This document shows positions 11,301-21,482 of a DNA stretch of 64,000 nucleotides, piece after piece (the first letter of the stretch is position 1; each line of letters begins with the position of its first letter). The stretch lies in contig VRMN01000014.1 of assembly GCA_008690995.1 (NCBI GenBank), positions 124,001-188,000 of the forward strand. The letters are read 5' to 3'. The stretch is from Porphyridium purpureum (taxonomy: Eukaryota; Rhodophyta; Bangiophyceae; Porphyridiales; Porphyridiaceae). The position numbers were made by a program, and so were the translations under genes. The notes beneath the pieces are model-generated. The model saw only the letters and a list, made by a program, of their open reading frames with translations. It did not search any database and was not told the origin of the DNA.

Positions 11301-12649
11301 TCAAGTGTCGACTTGTCGCAAAAGGTTTCACTCAGAAACCTGGTTTGGACTACGACGAAGTGTTCAGCCCTGTTGTGCGACACAACACTATTCGAACGGT
11401 CCTGGCAGTAGCAGCTGCAAGAAAGTTGAAAATTCGACTTTTCGATGTGGTGACTGCGTTTCTCAATGGAGAACTTCATGAAGAAATTTTCATGGAACAG
11501 CCTCCTGGATTCGTACATGAAGGAGGAAAAGTCCTGAAACTGCGTAAAGCAATCTATGGATTGAAGCAGGCATCTCGAGCTTGGAATCAAGTTCTTGTGC
11601 AAGCACTTAAAGAAATCAATTTTTCCGAAAGTACGGCAGATCCTTGTCTGTTTTCTAAGGGTCCAAATGGTCCGTATATCATGATTTACGTCGATGACTT
11701 GGTCTTCATAGGTGAAGACGAAGTTACTTCAAATGAAGTGCTTCTGCATTTGCAAGGCAAGTTTGAAGTCAGGGATCTTGGGCAAGTGGTCAAGCAAAAA
11801 TTTGCCGGCTACACTCTTGATTATGATCAAAGGAATGGCATTATCAGACTTAATCAAAGCTTGTATGTCCAAACCATCCTGGAAAGGTTCGGAATGGAAT
11901 CGGCGAATCCAAGGAAGCTTCCCATGGAAAAGGATACGAAGTGGTATACTGCTACTGCAGAACCATGCAAGATGCCTTACATGGAACTCGTGGGAGCACT
12001 AATGTATTTGTGCACTTGCACGCGTCCGGATATTTCCTTCGCCGTGGGAGTGCTTGCACGATCAATGGCAAATGCCAATGAATCCCATTGGAATGCGGCA
12101 AAGGGAGTGCTGCGATATCTTAAAGGAACCATAAATTATGGTCTCCAATTTAGCTCAAATGGCAACTCCGACCTAATTGGTTACGTTGATTCAGACTATG
12201 CTAGTGATCTTCGAACGCGAAGGTCAACCACCGGATATGCTTTCACGATCAATGGATCAGTTGTCTCCTGGAAATCCAGGCTACAACCAACTGTGGCGCT
12301 GTCCACAACCGAAGCAGAGTACATGGCTCTCTCGGATGCATGTAAAGAAGCCCAGTGGTTTCAATATCTCATGGAATTCCTAGGATTCAAGTCGAAATCG
12401 ATTCCAATGTTTTGTGACAATGATGCTGCACTGAAACTGAGTGAGAACCCGATTGTGCACGAAAGGTCGAAGCACATTGACGTGAGAAAGCACTATGCTC
12501 GCGAATGTCAGCAACGGGGAATAGTCAAGGCTATTTACATTCGCACATCAGATCAGGCAGCAGATTTCCTAACCAAAGTGGTTCCTCGAGAAATGTTTTT
12601 GAAATGCAAAACCTTATTGGGTGTTGCTTGTCTTGAAAATTCGAGATAG
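8372..12649 (+). CDS. Copia Gag-Pol polyprotein (inner element)
   Basis: One open frame of 1425 codons. Gag fills about the first 230 residues. A CCHC knuckle (CGYCHKVGHETKRC) lies near residue 245 and the protease motif WMFDSGSD near 380. The pre-integrase zinc motif (FHRRLGHPG, then CVICQKAKG) is near 510-560. The integrase core begins with HTDVCGP near 575 and continues with VRSDKGGEF and the YTPELNGMAERMNRTLL segment. Reverse transcriptase carries YVDDLVF near 1106, and RNase H carries STTEAEYMALSDACKEAQW and TSDQAADFLTK. All catalytic motifs of the family are visible, so it looks whole. Gag and Pol share one frame, as in many copia elements, so processing rests on the protease. An in-frame ATG at 8387 is an alternative start outside the primer-binding site. 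Confidence 0.95.
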   Translation: MSPDAMAFTFDASKLSALANGVEKFNGENYDIWARRTKLALRVVKLWPVVAGMVVRPSSSSRATTGMTAEEWDDADLAGQFFLSGVLENRYDRLVRDKSSADGWSAVANYAHDQLSAQKFAFRMALERIVQNKNEAMAEYLDRGIGLWDKLVSIGEQVPEDHVVRYLVIGLRKEFQGSKDYLLHSAPTVSAARLQLLQLEAGKALERTLADEPPPIAMAVSQRPQQQQRDRSAGVVKTALVKENLKCGYCHKVGHETKRCFKRKNDLRDKAAGASGAADPEAVKRGIGKPNARVNVVQVKTKVTKPPAPAAKAAIEPGWMSWEAYANSVAGRGVVPKGPSLDIRMISPPATPAPINKATTSIYAICVSVVPHKHKSHKWMFDSGSDRHITWDRSILMNERPSDESLVTVANGEHVEVSLMGDVMLKTIIQDKFNDLRLENVLLIESTPINLLSTKVAARKGCVFKHDDSSSVLHFGSDGPVLAVGDGDLMIKLSAARINAITASNKFELFHRRLGHPGLAGLKNTQNCVQGIPADLKVPDEYHCVICQKAKGTRTPFKKRKLNSISAVPGEVLHTDVCGPLTPSSFDDHRYFLVVVDECSSLSVVHLLERKSEAGEMLLRTLKYLETTLGAKAKRVRSDKGGEFASLYVQRHLQDSGITWENTSAYTPELNGMAERMNRTLLEKVRSLLFDSNLPLENWSNALLTANYLRNRISNNRGKTPIEIAFRQRPDLSNLRIYGSRAFVHIPKQLRGKLETRSAIGCLVGYGNVHSVYRILLSDGTVVESRNVTFDESVVGIDVHEHEIHDSEYFSNFDKIVEELFPKDFSKSFDEKSQIASKNFETDSTRQMDDRSQEYSISNEIGETFLEKVQNNSKDLGFQKAPNGNFGNTEDDESQDSGYVANQFVGIISTVSEPRSVEEALKGDFSEQWLEALNRELESLTGNCTWELVDRPQDRIPVRCKWVFKIKYNVNGQIDRFKCRLVAKGFTQKPGLDYDEVFSPVVRHNTIRTVLAVAAARKLKIRLFDVVTAFLNGELHEEIFMEQPPGFVHEGGKVLKLRKAIYGLKQASRAWNQVLVQALKEINFSESTADPCLFSKGPNGPYIMIYVDDLVFIGEDEVTSNEVLLHLQGKFEVRDLGQVVKQKFAGYTLDYDQRNGIIRLNQSLYVQTILERFGMESANPRKLPMEKDTKWYTATAEPCKMPYMELVGALMYLCTCTRPDISFAVGVLARSMANANESHWNAAKGVLRYLKGTINYGLQFSSNGNSDLIGYVDSDYASDLRTRRSTTGYAFTINGSVVSWKSRLQPTVALSTTEAEYMALSDACKEAQWFQYLMEFLGFKSKSIPMFCDNDAALKLSENPIVHERSKHIDVRKHYARECQQRGIVKAIYIRTSDQAADFLTKVVPREMFLKCKTLLGVACLENSR

Positions 12650-12688
12650 AGGTGGAAGGCATGACGAAAAGTTGTCGCTGCGTGGGAG

Positions 12689-13013
12689 TGTTATGAATCC
12701 AGGGTTTCGGTAGATTCCCTCCCCAGGTAAAGTAGTAATACCATGGGGAATGTTTCAGCTCCAACTTTCTGTATTTCTCCAACTTTCTGTATTTCTCCAA
12801 CTTATAGTAAATAAGGGTTTTTGCCCTGGAGGTACAGTTGGCAATCTCACTAGTGAAAGCACTACGATTGCCTATATGAAGAGCTTAGCGATGGCCGAGG
12901 CTCGGAGTCCCCGGATGACGAAGGTAAGGTTAGTTGCAAGGGCGACGAAGGGGACACGCAACTGCGTTAGTGACAAGTCACAAAGACTCCCCGATACATC
13001 AGACCTTTTAATA
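12689..13013 (+). repeat. Right LTR of the inner copia element
   Basis: 325 bp, identical by eye to 8043-8367, and followed by the right copy of the target duplication ATGCG (13014-13018). Confidence 0.95.
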
Positions 13014-13018
13014 ATGCG

Positions 13019-15561
13019 GACCACTCACTCCTTCGAGTTTTGACGACCATCGATATTTTCTAGTTGTCGTCGACGAATGCTCAAGTTTGAGTGTCGTCCA
13101 CTTGCTCGAGCGAAAAAGTGAAGCGGGTGAAATGTTACTGCGCACACTTAAATATCTCGAAACGACTCTTGGTGCAAAGGCAAAAAGAGTTCGGTCCGAC
13201 AAAGGTGGCGAATTCGCAAGCCTTTATGTGCAAAGGCATCTCCAAGACTCTGGAATTACTTGGGAAAATACCTCTGCTTACACGCCAGAACTTAATGGTA
13301 TGGCTGAACGCATGAATCGGACATTACTCGAAAAGGTTCGAAGCTTATTGTTTGATAGTAATCTACCTTTGGAAAATTGGAGTAATGCTTTGTTGACTGC
13401 GAATTATTTGCGAAATCGCATTTCAAATAATCGCGGGAAAACGCCGATAGAAATTGCATTCAGGCAAAGGCCAGATCTCAGCAATCTCAGAATCTACGGA
13501 TCGAGAGCGTTTGTTCATATTCCTAAGCAATTGCGAGGAAAACTAGAAACAAGATCTGCAATTGGATGCTTGGTCGGTTATGGAAATGTCCATTCCGTTT
13601 ATCGCATTCTTCTATCGGATGGCACGGTCGTTGAAAGTCGAAATGTCACTTTCGATGAGTCTGTCGTTGGAATAGATGTTCATGAACATGAAATCCACGA
13701 TTCGGAATATTTTTCCAACTTCGATAAAATTGTCGAAGAGTTGTTTCCAAAAGATTTCTCGAAGTCGTTTGATGAAAAGTCTCAAATCGCGTCAAAAAAT
13801 TTTGAAACAGATTCCACTCGACAAATGGATGATCGCAGTCAGGAATATTCTATTTCAAATGAAATCGGAGAAACGTTTCTGGAAAAAGTTCAGAATAATT
13901 CGAAAGATTTAGGGTTCCAAAAAGCTCCAAATGGAAACTTTGGGAATACTGAGGATGACGAAAGTCAAGACAGTGGATATGTCGCAAATCAATTCGTTGG
14001 AATAATTTCCACCGTTTCTGAACCTCGGTCAGTCGAAGAAGCACTAAAGGGTGACTTCTCTGAGCAATGGCTGGAAGCTCTGAATAGAGAATTGGAATCT
14101 CTCACTGGCAACTGCACGTGGGAGCTCGTCGATCGTCCACAGGACCGAATTCCTGTCAGATGCAAATGGGTTTTTAAGATCAAATATAATGTCAACGGAC
14201 AAATTGATCGGTTCAAGTGTCGACTTGTCGCAAAAGGTTTCACTCAGAAACCTGGTTTGGACTACGACGAAGTGTTCAGCCCTGTTGTGCGACACAACAC
14301 TATTCGAACGGTCCTGGCAGTAGCAGCTGCAAGAAAGTTGAAAATTCGACTTTTCGATGTGGTGACTGCGTTTCTCAATGGAGAACTTCATGAAGAAATT
14401 TTCATGGAACAGCCTCCTGGATTCGTACATGAAGGAGGAAAAGTCCTGAAACTGCGTAAAGCAATCTATGGATTGAAGCAGGCATCTCGAGCTTGGAATC
14501 AAGTTCTTGTGCAAGCACTTAAAGAAATCAATTTTTCCGAAAGTACGGCAGATCCTTGTCTGTTTTCTAAGGGTCCAAATGATCCGTATATCATGATTTA
14601 CGTCGATGACTTGGTCTTCATAGGTGAAGACGAAGTTACTTCAAATGAAGTGCTTCTGCATTTGCAAGGCAAGTTTGAAGTCAGGGATCTTGGGCAAGTG
14701 GTCAAGCAAAAATTTGCCGGCTACACTCTTGATTATGATCAAAGGAATGGCATTATCAGACTTAATCAAAGCTTGTATGTCCAAACCATCCTGGAAAGGT
14801 TCGGAATGGAATCGGCGAATCCAAGGAAGCTTCCCATGGAAAAGGATACGAAGTGGTATACTGCTACTGCAGAACCATGCAAGATGCCTTACATGGAACT
14901 CGTGGGAGCACTAATGTATTTGTGCACTTGCACGCGTCCGGATATTTCCTTCGCCGTGGGAGTGCTTGCACGATCAATGGCAAATGCCAATGAATCCCAT
15001 TGGAATGCGGCAAAGGGAGTGCTGCGATATCTTAAAGGAACCATAAATTATGGTCTCCAATTTAGCTCAAATGGCAACTCCGACCTAATTGGTTACGTTG
15101 ATTCAGACTATGCTAGTGATCTTCGAACGCGAAGGTCAACCACCGGATATGCTTTCACGATCAATGGATCAGTTGTCTCCTGGAAATCCAGGCTACAACC
15201 AACTGTGGCGCTGTCCACAACCGAAGCAGAGTACATGGCTCTCTCGGATGCATGTAAAGAAGCCCAGTGGTTTCAATATCTCATGGAATTCCTAGGATTC
15301 AAGTCGAAATCGATTCCAATGTTTTGTGACAATGATGCTGCACTGAAACTGAGTGAGAACCCGATTGTGCACGAAAGGTCGAAGCACATTGACGTGAGAA
15401 AGCACTATGCTCGCGAATGTCAGCAACGGGGAATAGTCAAGGCTATTTACATTCGCACATCAGATCAGGCAGCAGATTTCCTAACCAAAGTGGTTCCTCG
15501 AGAAATGTTTTTGAAATGCAAAACCTTATTGGGTGTTGCTTGTCTTGAAAATTCGAGATAG
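13019..15561 (+). pseudogene. Outer copia element, integrase-RT-RNase H part
   Basis: The 3' part of the outer element's pol, nearly identical to 10108-12649 of the inner copy (about one difference seen by eye). It carries the rest of the integrase core, reverse transcriptase with YVDDLVF and RNase H with STTEAEYMAL, and ends at the family's normal stop. It is cut off from its gag by the inner insertion, so the outer element is broken here. Confidence 0.9.
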
Positions 15562-15600
15562 AGGTGGAAGGCATGACGAAAAGTTGTCGCTGCGTGGGAG

Positions 15601-15925
15601 TGTTATGAATCCAGGGTTTCGGTAGATTCCCTCCCCAGGTAAAGTAGTAATACCATGGGGAATGTTTCAGCTCCAACTTTCTGTATTTCTCCAACTTTCT
15701 GTATTTCTCCAACTTATAGTAAATAAGGGTTTTTGCCCTGGAGGTACAGTTGGCAATCTCACTAGTGAAAGCACTACGATTGCCTATATGAAGAGCTTAG
15801 CGATGGCCGAGGCTCGGAGTCCCCGGATGACGAAGGTAAGGTTAGTTGCAAGGGCGACGAAGGGGACACGCAACTGCGTTAGTGACAAGTCACAAAGACT
15901 CCCCGATACATCAGACCTTTTAATA
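15601..15925 (+). repeat. Right LTR of the outer copia element
   Basis: 325 bp, with two copies of the 18-bp unit. It reads identical to both inner LTRs but not to the left LTR of its own element, which is unexpected because the two LTRs of one insertion start identical. Confidence 0.95.
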
Positions 15926-18900
15926 ATGTTATCCCACTGAGCTGGTATAATTTTATGAATTATTTGGGCAGTTTGGTAGAATTAGCGATTCTATAGCAGC
16001 ACGCAGGTATCTTTGTCGAAGAAATCCTGTGTTGACGTAGAAGGAATTTAAAACAGTGCAGGCGTGATGCAGTGAATGGACAGGTTCTTTTGCCTGGTTT
16101 GGCGACATTTCATAATTTTTTTGGCCGCGTGGGAGTGTGTATTTGTTATTCGACTTTGTTTAAAGTCGAATAATGTAACCCAAAGTGGTTGGTACTAAGA
16201 ACACAGCATGGACCGAATACGGCGGCCTGGTAAAACTGATTACGAAGGAAGATTCCAGAGAGCAAAAATGCACGGGCTGGTTTGGGTGAAGTGTTGATTG
16301 CCGCTATCCCGATTTTCTCTTATTTTTCTTTCGTATGTTTGACTTTGCCTGCGCTCGCGATAGAGAGAAAGTGCTTCCTCAAAAACTTAGCAGTTGCTAA
16401 TTTCAGCGAAGCAAACTTTCATTCAGACTGCTGCCCATTGTGAATCATGACGATGATGTCGCAAATTGAGACAAGTACGGTGGCACTCCAGCTCAAACTT
16501 TAGTGCCACAAAATCAATGAATTTTGGTTTTGGATGTAGGTTTCAATCAGAGCTGTCAGAGTCACATGGGGCAGCTCGAATTCCAAGCTTCATTTCTTGG
16601 CCGCGTGACATTGCCGGTTGCAAGTTTAAGCTTATCGGCCGTTAACGGCCGGTACTTCGGTTGGATTCATGTTGGCAGGTGGTGACGCAACTCTTCTGCT
16701 GCTTTACACTCAGTTCCACGAGACCGCTCTTTGTAAATCTTTTTATTCATAGGTCAAGCACCTCTATTTCAGAAGTACAAAAAGATTACGATTTTGCTCT
16801 AGTCTTAACATCCGTTCATTAGAGGGAAGTCTATCTCAGCGGGGCTTCAACAGTTGAGAAGGTTTTTCATCCTCCAATGATCTTGGCAGAACTGGTCGTT
16901 CCATGGCCACAGAGCGGAGCGCCTCTTTGTGCGGCAGACTTGCAGGTTTAAAGTGAGAGTTCGGCCGCAAAGGACTGCTGAAGGGCCTGAAAGCTAGCCT
17001 GCCTTTTACTCCAGGCTCAGCTGTATCAACGTGTGCTAATACATGGTTTATTGAGTAATGAGGCTTTGATGCTTTTTCGATACAATTGCCACAAGTGCTG
17101 TGGCCTCGCTCTGCCATTTTCGGGGCCGTCTCGTCACACGGCATCCGGGCGTCACCTCTGCATCTGCGCAGTGTTCAGTAGATATTGCAAATGCTTCATT
17201 GGCACCACCTTTCCCGACCAGCAGCTCGCTGGCGTCCTCCGTCAACGGAGCTCCAGTGGCCTATAGATAATCTGTATCCTAGAGCAAATCCATGCGCGCT
17301 TCATACAGCACCAACTCAAGGTCCTTCTGGACCACACCAAATGTCATGGCCACCACGCGAAGTGAACCACGCTTTGGCGCACTTGTTCCACCAGCGAAAC
17401 GGTTTACGCAGTTGCTTCTCGCTGGCTTCAGGCGAGAAGTAGCCACCATGCGATTTCATAAGCAGGTTTGTCATGTTCCACGTATAACCACGGCCTCGAT
17501 GATGCACCCCTCTGCAGTCGCCGGGACCTGCTAAAACCTGCTCGACACGCTACCGCGCGTGCCTTGCCCTACGCTAGGGTAGAGCATTTAAATGAGCTCG
17601 GTGCGCTGATCAATTAGTCGGCTGTGCCACATCAGCACCACGAGCCGAATTATTTTGCTTACTATTGTGCTCACCCACTGTACCCGATGCTATCCGTGTT
17701 GGGATGGTTGAACGGTCTAAGCGTCATCATGACTCTGTGAACTACTACCTCGACAGCCGAAGAAGTTGACCACGGGAGTGAGCTAGCGTAGATATGCAGC
17801 TCCGCCTCTTCATCGCCGCTGTCGCGCTTGGCTTCATCGACGGCGACGCAGACGACCTTGGGGACCCGGCAGTCACCCGTTATGAGGCTTCATCGCTTGC
17901 ACGGGTCGCATTGCCAGCCACCGTTGCTTTCGTCGGCGCTTTTGTGTTACCTACTGAAATTTGCCTCCTTCGCACTGGCCTTTCCGAGCCTGTTTCTTGT
18001 GCTTTCGTTTATATAACCCTCGATAGCTGCTGGACCTCAGCAGCGCTCCGACCTGGACTGTTCGTTAGCCCATTCCATGGACCCAAGCTCCATGAGATCT
18101 GGGCTGCTATGGATCGTTGACTAGGTGCAGCGAACCTCCTGGCGTCCGTCCCGGTTAACATCGAATCTACGTCTGTGATCTTTTCCACAGCCTTCGAGAA
18201 AGCGCACTTCTCGAAGCACCAACACCGAGAACTGCATCACGGTCGCGCATTTTCAGTCGCCTGTCGTCACCAAAAATCGACCCACTTGCAGACTCTGCTG
18301 TCCGAATGCTGATGTCTGCCCGACGAACGCAGACTTCTAAATAGCGTCGATGCTTCATGCGCAAGTGCTGTGAATCACTCTCCGCTCGCTTCACGCATGC
18401 TTGGATAAGACAGGCAATTAAGCAACTTTTATTCTCGGTGACCAAATACGCAAGGTCCATTCATTGCAACCGTCATTACTGCGCAATCCAATTTCTAAAT
18501 GCGACGATTTTGTCTGTGGCACTTGTGTGCAATGCTGGCCGCAGCTCCGGTAGCACACGGGGAGGACAGGCGGTCGTTCATTGTCAACGCTTCAGCAAAC
18601 GATGATGAAAACCAGCAAAACCAAACTTTCTCCTATGCACACCGGTCTGTACGTTTGCACTTCCAGTACAACTGGGTTGTGTAGTCCAACGCCTTCTTTC
18701 TAATGTGGCATGCGTCATATGGGACCTCGAACGACCAGCCCTTTTCTTCAATGCGTCTCCTTCCAGAGTTCCTTCGACCGTGTTACTGCGCACCTCAGGA
18801 GGGGTCCGCATCGTGCTTGACAGCGCATCTGGGAGCACACTTGACGCATTCTTGTCGAGTTCGCCCATTGTACACATGGGCTTTAAACCAGCATGCTTGT

Positions 18901-19540
18901 GCTCGACACCACCTTGGCCCTTCAAAACAGGCGTCATCCTGCAAATGAAATCTTTTCATGGAGCGTCTGGTGTCCCGCGGGTACTCCTGCACCATTCAAC
19001 CACATCGCAGGAATTATTTGTGTATAAGCGAGTCTTTATTAACCAACCTGTCGGCAAGTAAACCAGGATCACTTTTTATCCAACGGATCTAGACCGCGAT
19101 AAACGCTGCAGAGGACAGCCGCTGTTAGATAGACTTTTGCTCCCGCCAAAGTCGCTCTCCAGGCAGCTGTGCACCTGTCTTACAGGCATATGCACATCCT
19201 TTTGTTGTACCACACGTTTGCGCCAACACTTGTTGTTCAGAAATCTCTCACCAACGGAAGTGTCCACGCCACTCAAGTTTAGAAACAACACACATACTTT
19301 TGCTCTCAAGGTACAAAAGACGAAAGCAGGCTCCCTCTATCCTTGCTCGCTGCCGGGCTAGTTCCCTCCTACACCGCCGCGCTCCGCTTCTCGCAATATA
19401 TCTAACTCTTTCGCTGGACTCACCGCACACGACGCCGGTCGCTCCCGTACAGCACAGCGATGAACGATCATCACTTCGGCGAAATTTACGGTGCGCCCCG
19501 TACCACATAACCAAGACTTCTGCCCCAACAGCACCTTATC
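15926..19540. other. Gene-poor stretch, no confident gene
   Basis: No gene could be supported here. Open stretches at 16836-17144, 17048-17245 and 17316-17507 (minus), 17794-18120 (plus), 18167-18460 and 18584-18937 (minus) match nothing I recognise. They lack the motif content of a real protein family and are likely chance or decayed sequence. The string GCGTGGGAGTGT near 16128 resembles the purine tract and LTR start of the copia family, followed by a perfect 12-bp inverted repeat. That may mark another old LTR boundary. Confidence 0.5.
16146..16173. repeat. Perfect 12-bp inverted repeat with 4-base loop
   Basis: TTATTCGACTTT and AAAGTCGAATAA are exact inverted copies separated by GTTT. 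The block follows a GCGTGGGAG purine tract like the one just before the copia LTRs. It could be part of an old LTR, a terminator-like hairpin or a chance palindrome. Confidence 0.6.
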
Positions 19541-19544
19541 GCAA

Positions 19545-19850
19545 TACTAGCCGCAAGGACAGTGTAAAGACTCACTTCGATGACGAAAAACAACACTTAA
19601 CCTGTAGGGACTTAGGATCTAAACCTCTCTCCTTCGAAGCGTTGCTAGAAGCCGACCATTCCTCGCCCTGGTGACGGCTTTTGCCACGCTATCTAAATGA
19701 GCAGCCCGTTCGCAGCTCCGAGAGCGCGCGGGTACCTAGAGTGGCCGCTCCGACTCCACATTCCAACGAGTCACGGCTAGCGCCGGCGGAAACATCACAG
19801 CCGACCCCCGATATCACGCACCGTCGGAAAGGCTGCACAAATTTCTCACA
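19545..19850 (-). repeat. Decayed LTR-like block related to 3497-3790
   Basis: Same orientation and same order of conserved blocks as the LTR-like block beside the left copia gag. The two copies share ATACTAGCC, GACTCACTT, CTAGAAGCCGAC, GAGCGCGCGGG and GTCACGGCTAGC-type segments, with substitutions and indels between them. No convincing gag was found beside it on the minus strand, so it may be a solo LTR or the end of a fully decayed element. Its ends are approximate. Confidence 0.6.
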
Positions 19851-20367
19851 CAACGTGTGCGCAGATTGTACGCCATGCCCGTGGTGTTCAGCTAGCAAGC
19901 AGAATGATCTGTTTACCGATTCGCAACCAACTCTTGCTGTCGGTCCAAAAGGGCAACAAGCGAATTGGTCAACTTACGCAGCGCGGCCCCTTATAAGAAA
20001 GCGAATGGTGCTCATCAGCATAGATGAGCTGCGAAGCGAGCCCTTACTCGTACGCATGCTGCTGATCAGCACGGACATACGTATTTGTGTCATGCAAACG
20101 CGTTGGATAATGGCGGTTTTCGCGCTTCAGTCGCGGCGAATGCATGTGTCAAGCATTTTGCTTGTCTTGCGAGAAGGCAGCCTGCTTTTCCTTAATGTTA
20201 AACCGTGTACGGAAGGCCGGTGAGTCGGTGACATGCACGTTGTGCGCGTAGTACATTTACATCTATATGTGCAGCAAGTGACAATCAATTAAAAGCACGA
20301 GTTGCTTCCTACACTTTTTGAAACTAAAGATAATTTTGGAGCGAAACGATAGAAGGTCGACCGTGCA

Positions 20368-21482
20368 GTGACCGTTGCAAATGCCTTAACGATTAAACCT
20401 ACAACAGGCAAGCATGCATTCAAAGCTTTACAGCGCAAGCAATTGAGCTCGCGGTGCAGGAAAATCATCGGCACGGCGCCAAGCCTCAGCGAGCGAAAGC
20501 TTGGCGTCACTGCTGCTCTGGTGGCTGAAGGTCACTCTTTGCAGATGATCGCGGACCAACTGGGAGGATCTCGCTCAGTAGCGATAGTACGGAACTATTT
20601 GAAATGCCCGGAAAAGTACGGCAAACGGGGACTCAATGAAAGTGCTGGAAAAATGACACCATACCTGCGCCGAAAGATTGAGAATGTCCTGAAAACGAAG
20701 CCCATATTCTACTGCAAGCCAGGTGCACGCAGGCATCTTGTCAGCACGTGCCAAGCCAGTTTCAGTGCAAACGGTCCGCCGTGTCATTCGAAATGAGCAC
20801 AGATGGAAGAAGTGTAAGAAAACGCCATATTTGCAAGATCGCCATCGGCAGGCTCGTGTAAAATCTGTGCTTGATCACCGCTGGAAACGAGAAGAATGGC
20901 GAGATGTTGCGTTCAGACGAGAAAAAGTGGAGTTTATACGTTCCTGATGGCTTGAAGATCTACTCGGCGAGTTTGGAGCACGAGCCACCTAAATGTTTGA
21001 GTCATCTTTGTGGTGGGCGGAGCTTGGCGGTCTGGGGAGCGATAAACGACGACGGAAAACCTTTCATTCACAAGAGACTACTATTCGGGCGGCCAGACTG
21101 CCACAAAATACGTGGAAATGTTGGACAGGTCTCGAGTCATTGTGAAGGCTGAAGAAAAGCTTGGATACTTCAAGTTCATGCACGACGGGACTGCCTCCCA
21201 TAGGGCCCAGGTCACGAAGGACTGGTTGCAACGCAAGTACGTGGAGGTTCAGGATTGGCCTGCGCTTCCGCCAGACTTGAATCCAATTGAGAATGTATTG
21301 GGCCATTTGACACGCCAGGTTTGCGGTGGATGCAAGCAGTAGTCAAATGTGAAAGGGCTACGAGAGGCAATCGAGGATGCGCGGGAGAAAATGGAGGATT
21401 GCCACTTCAGAGATTTGCATGTCGGCATGCCGAAGCGGATCATTGACGGGTGCAAGGAAGGAAGTGCCACTTTGAGAACCTG
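20368..21482 (+). pseudogene. Broken Tc1/mariner transposase (Tc3-like, DD34E)
   Basis: Remains of a Tc1/mariner transposase, the enzyme that cuts and pastes its own DNA. The N-terminal helix-turn-helix region reads LSERKLGVTAALVAEGHSL with RSVAIVRNYLKCPEKYG (20460-20640). The catalytic part shows the first Asp in RSDEKKWSLY (about 20910), the second in FMHDGTASHRA (about 21180) and the Glu in WPALPPDLNPIENV (about 21290). There are 34 residues between the second Asp and the Glu, as in Tc1. The pieces lie in different frames (20368-20796, 20723-20947, 20871-21152, 21112-21342), and an in-frame stop at 21340 precedes a last stretch to 21482. It is therefore inactive, with at least four lesions. 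Clear terminal inverted repeats were not found. Confidence 0.88.

Larger units (their letters stand above)
8043..13013 (+). mobile_element. Inner Ty1/copia element, looks whole
   Basis: A complete copia element of 4971 bp with two 325-bp LTRs (8043-8367 and 12689-13013) that read identical by eye. It has a primer-binding site, one uninterrupted gag-pol frame and a purine-rich GTGGGAG just before the right LTR. Domain order is Gag, protease, integrase, reverse transcriptase, RNase H, the copia order. Identical LTRs mean a recent insertion. It sits inside an older copy of its own family with a perfect 5-bp target duplication. Confidence 0.96.
5996..15925 (+). mobile_element. Outer Ty1/copia element, interrupted by a second copy of itself
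   Basis: The outer copia element runs from its left LTR (5996-6303) to its right LTR (15601-15925). Its gag-protease part (6308-8042) and its integrase-RT-RNase H part (13019-15561) are separated by a complete element of the same family at 8043-13013. The target duplication ATGCG flanks the insertion at 8038-8042 and 13014-13018. The outer element's own flanks are ATGGT (5991-5995) and ATGTT (15926-15930), an imperfect 5-bp duplication. By eye its internal sequence differs from the inner copy at only about five sites in some 4.3 kb, so both are young. The insertion is the one major break. Confidence 0.95.

Noticed and set aside
17794-18120. 108-codon frame with a signal-peptide-like start
   Set aside because: The hydrophobic start is weak, nothing downstream is recognisable, and two other frames overlap it in a gene-poor, decayed region.
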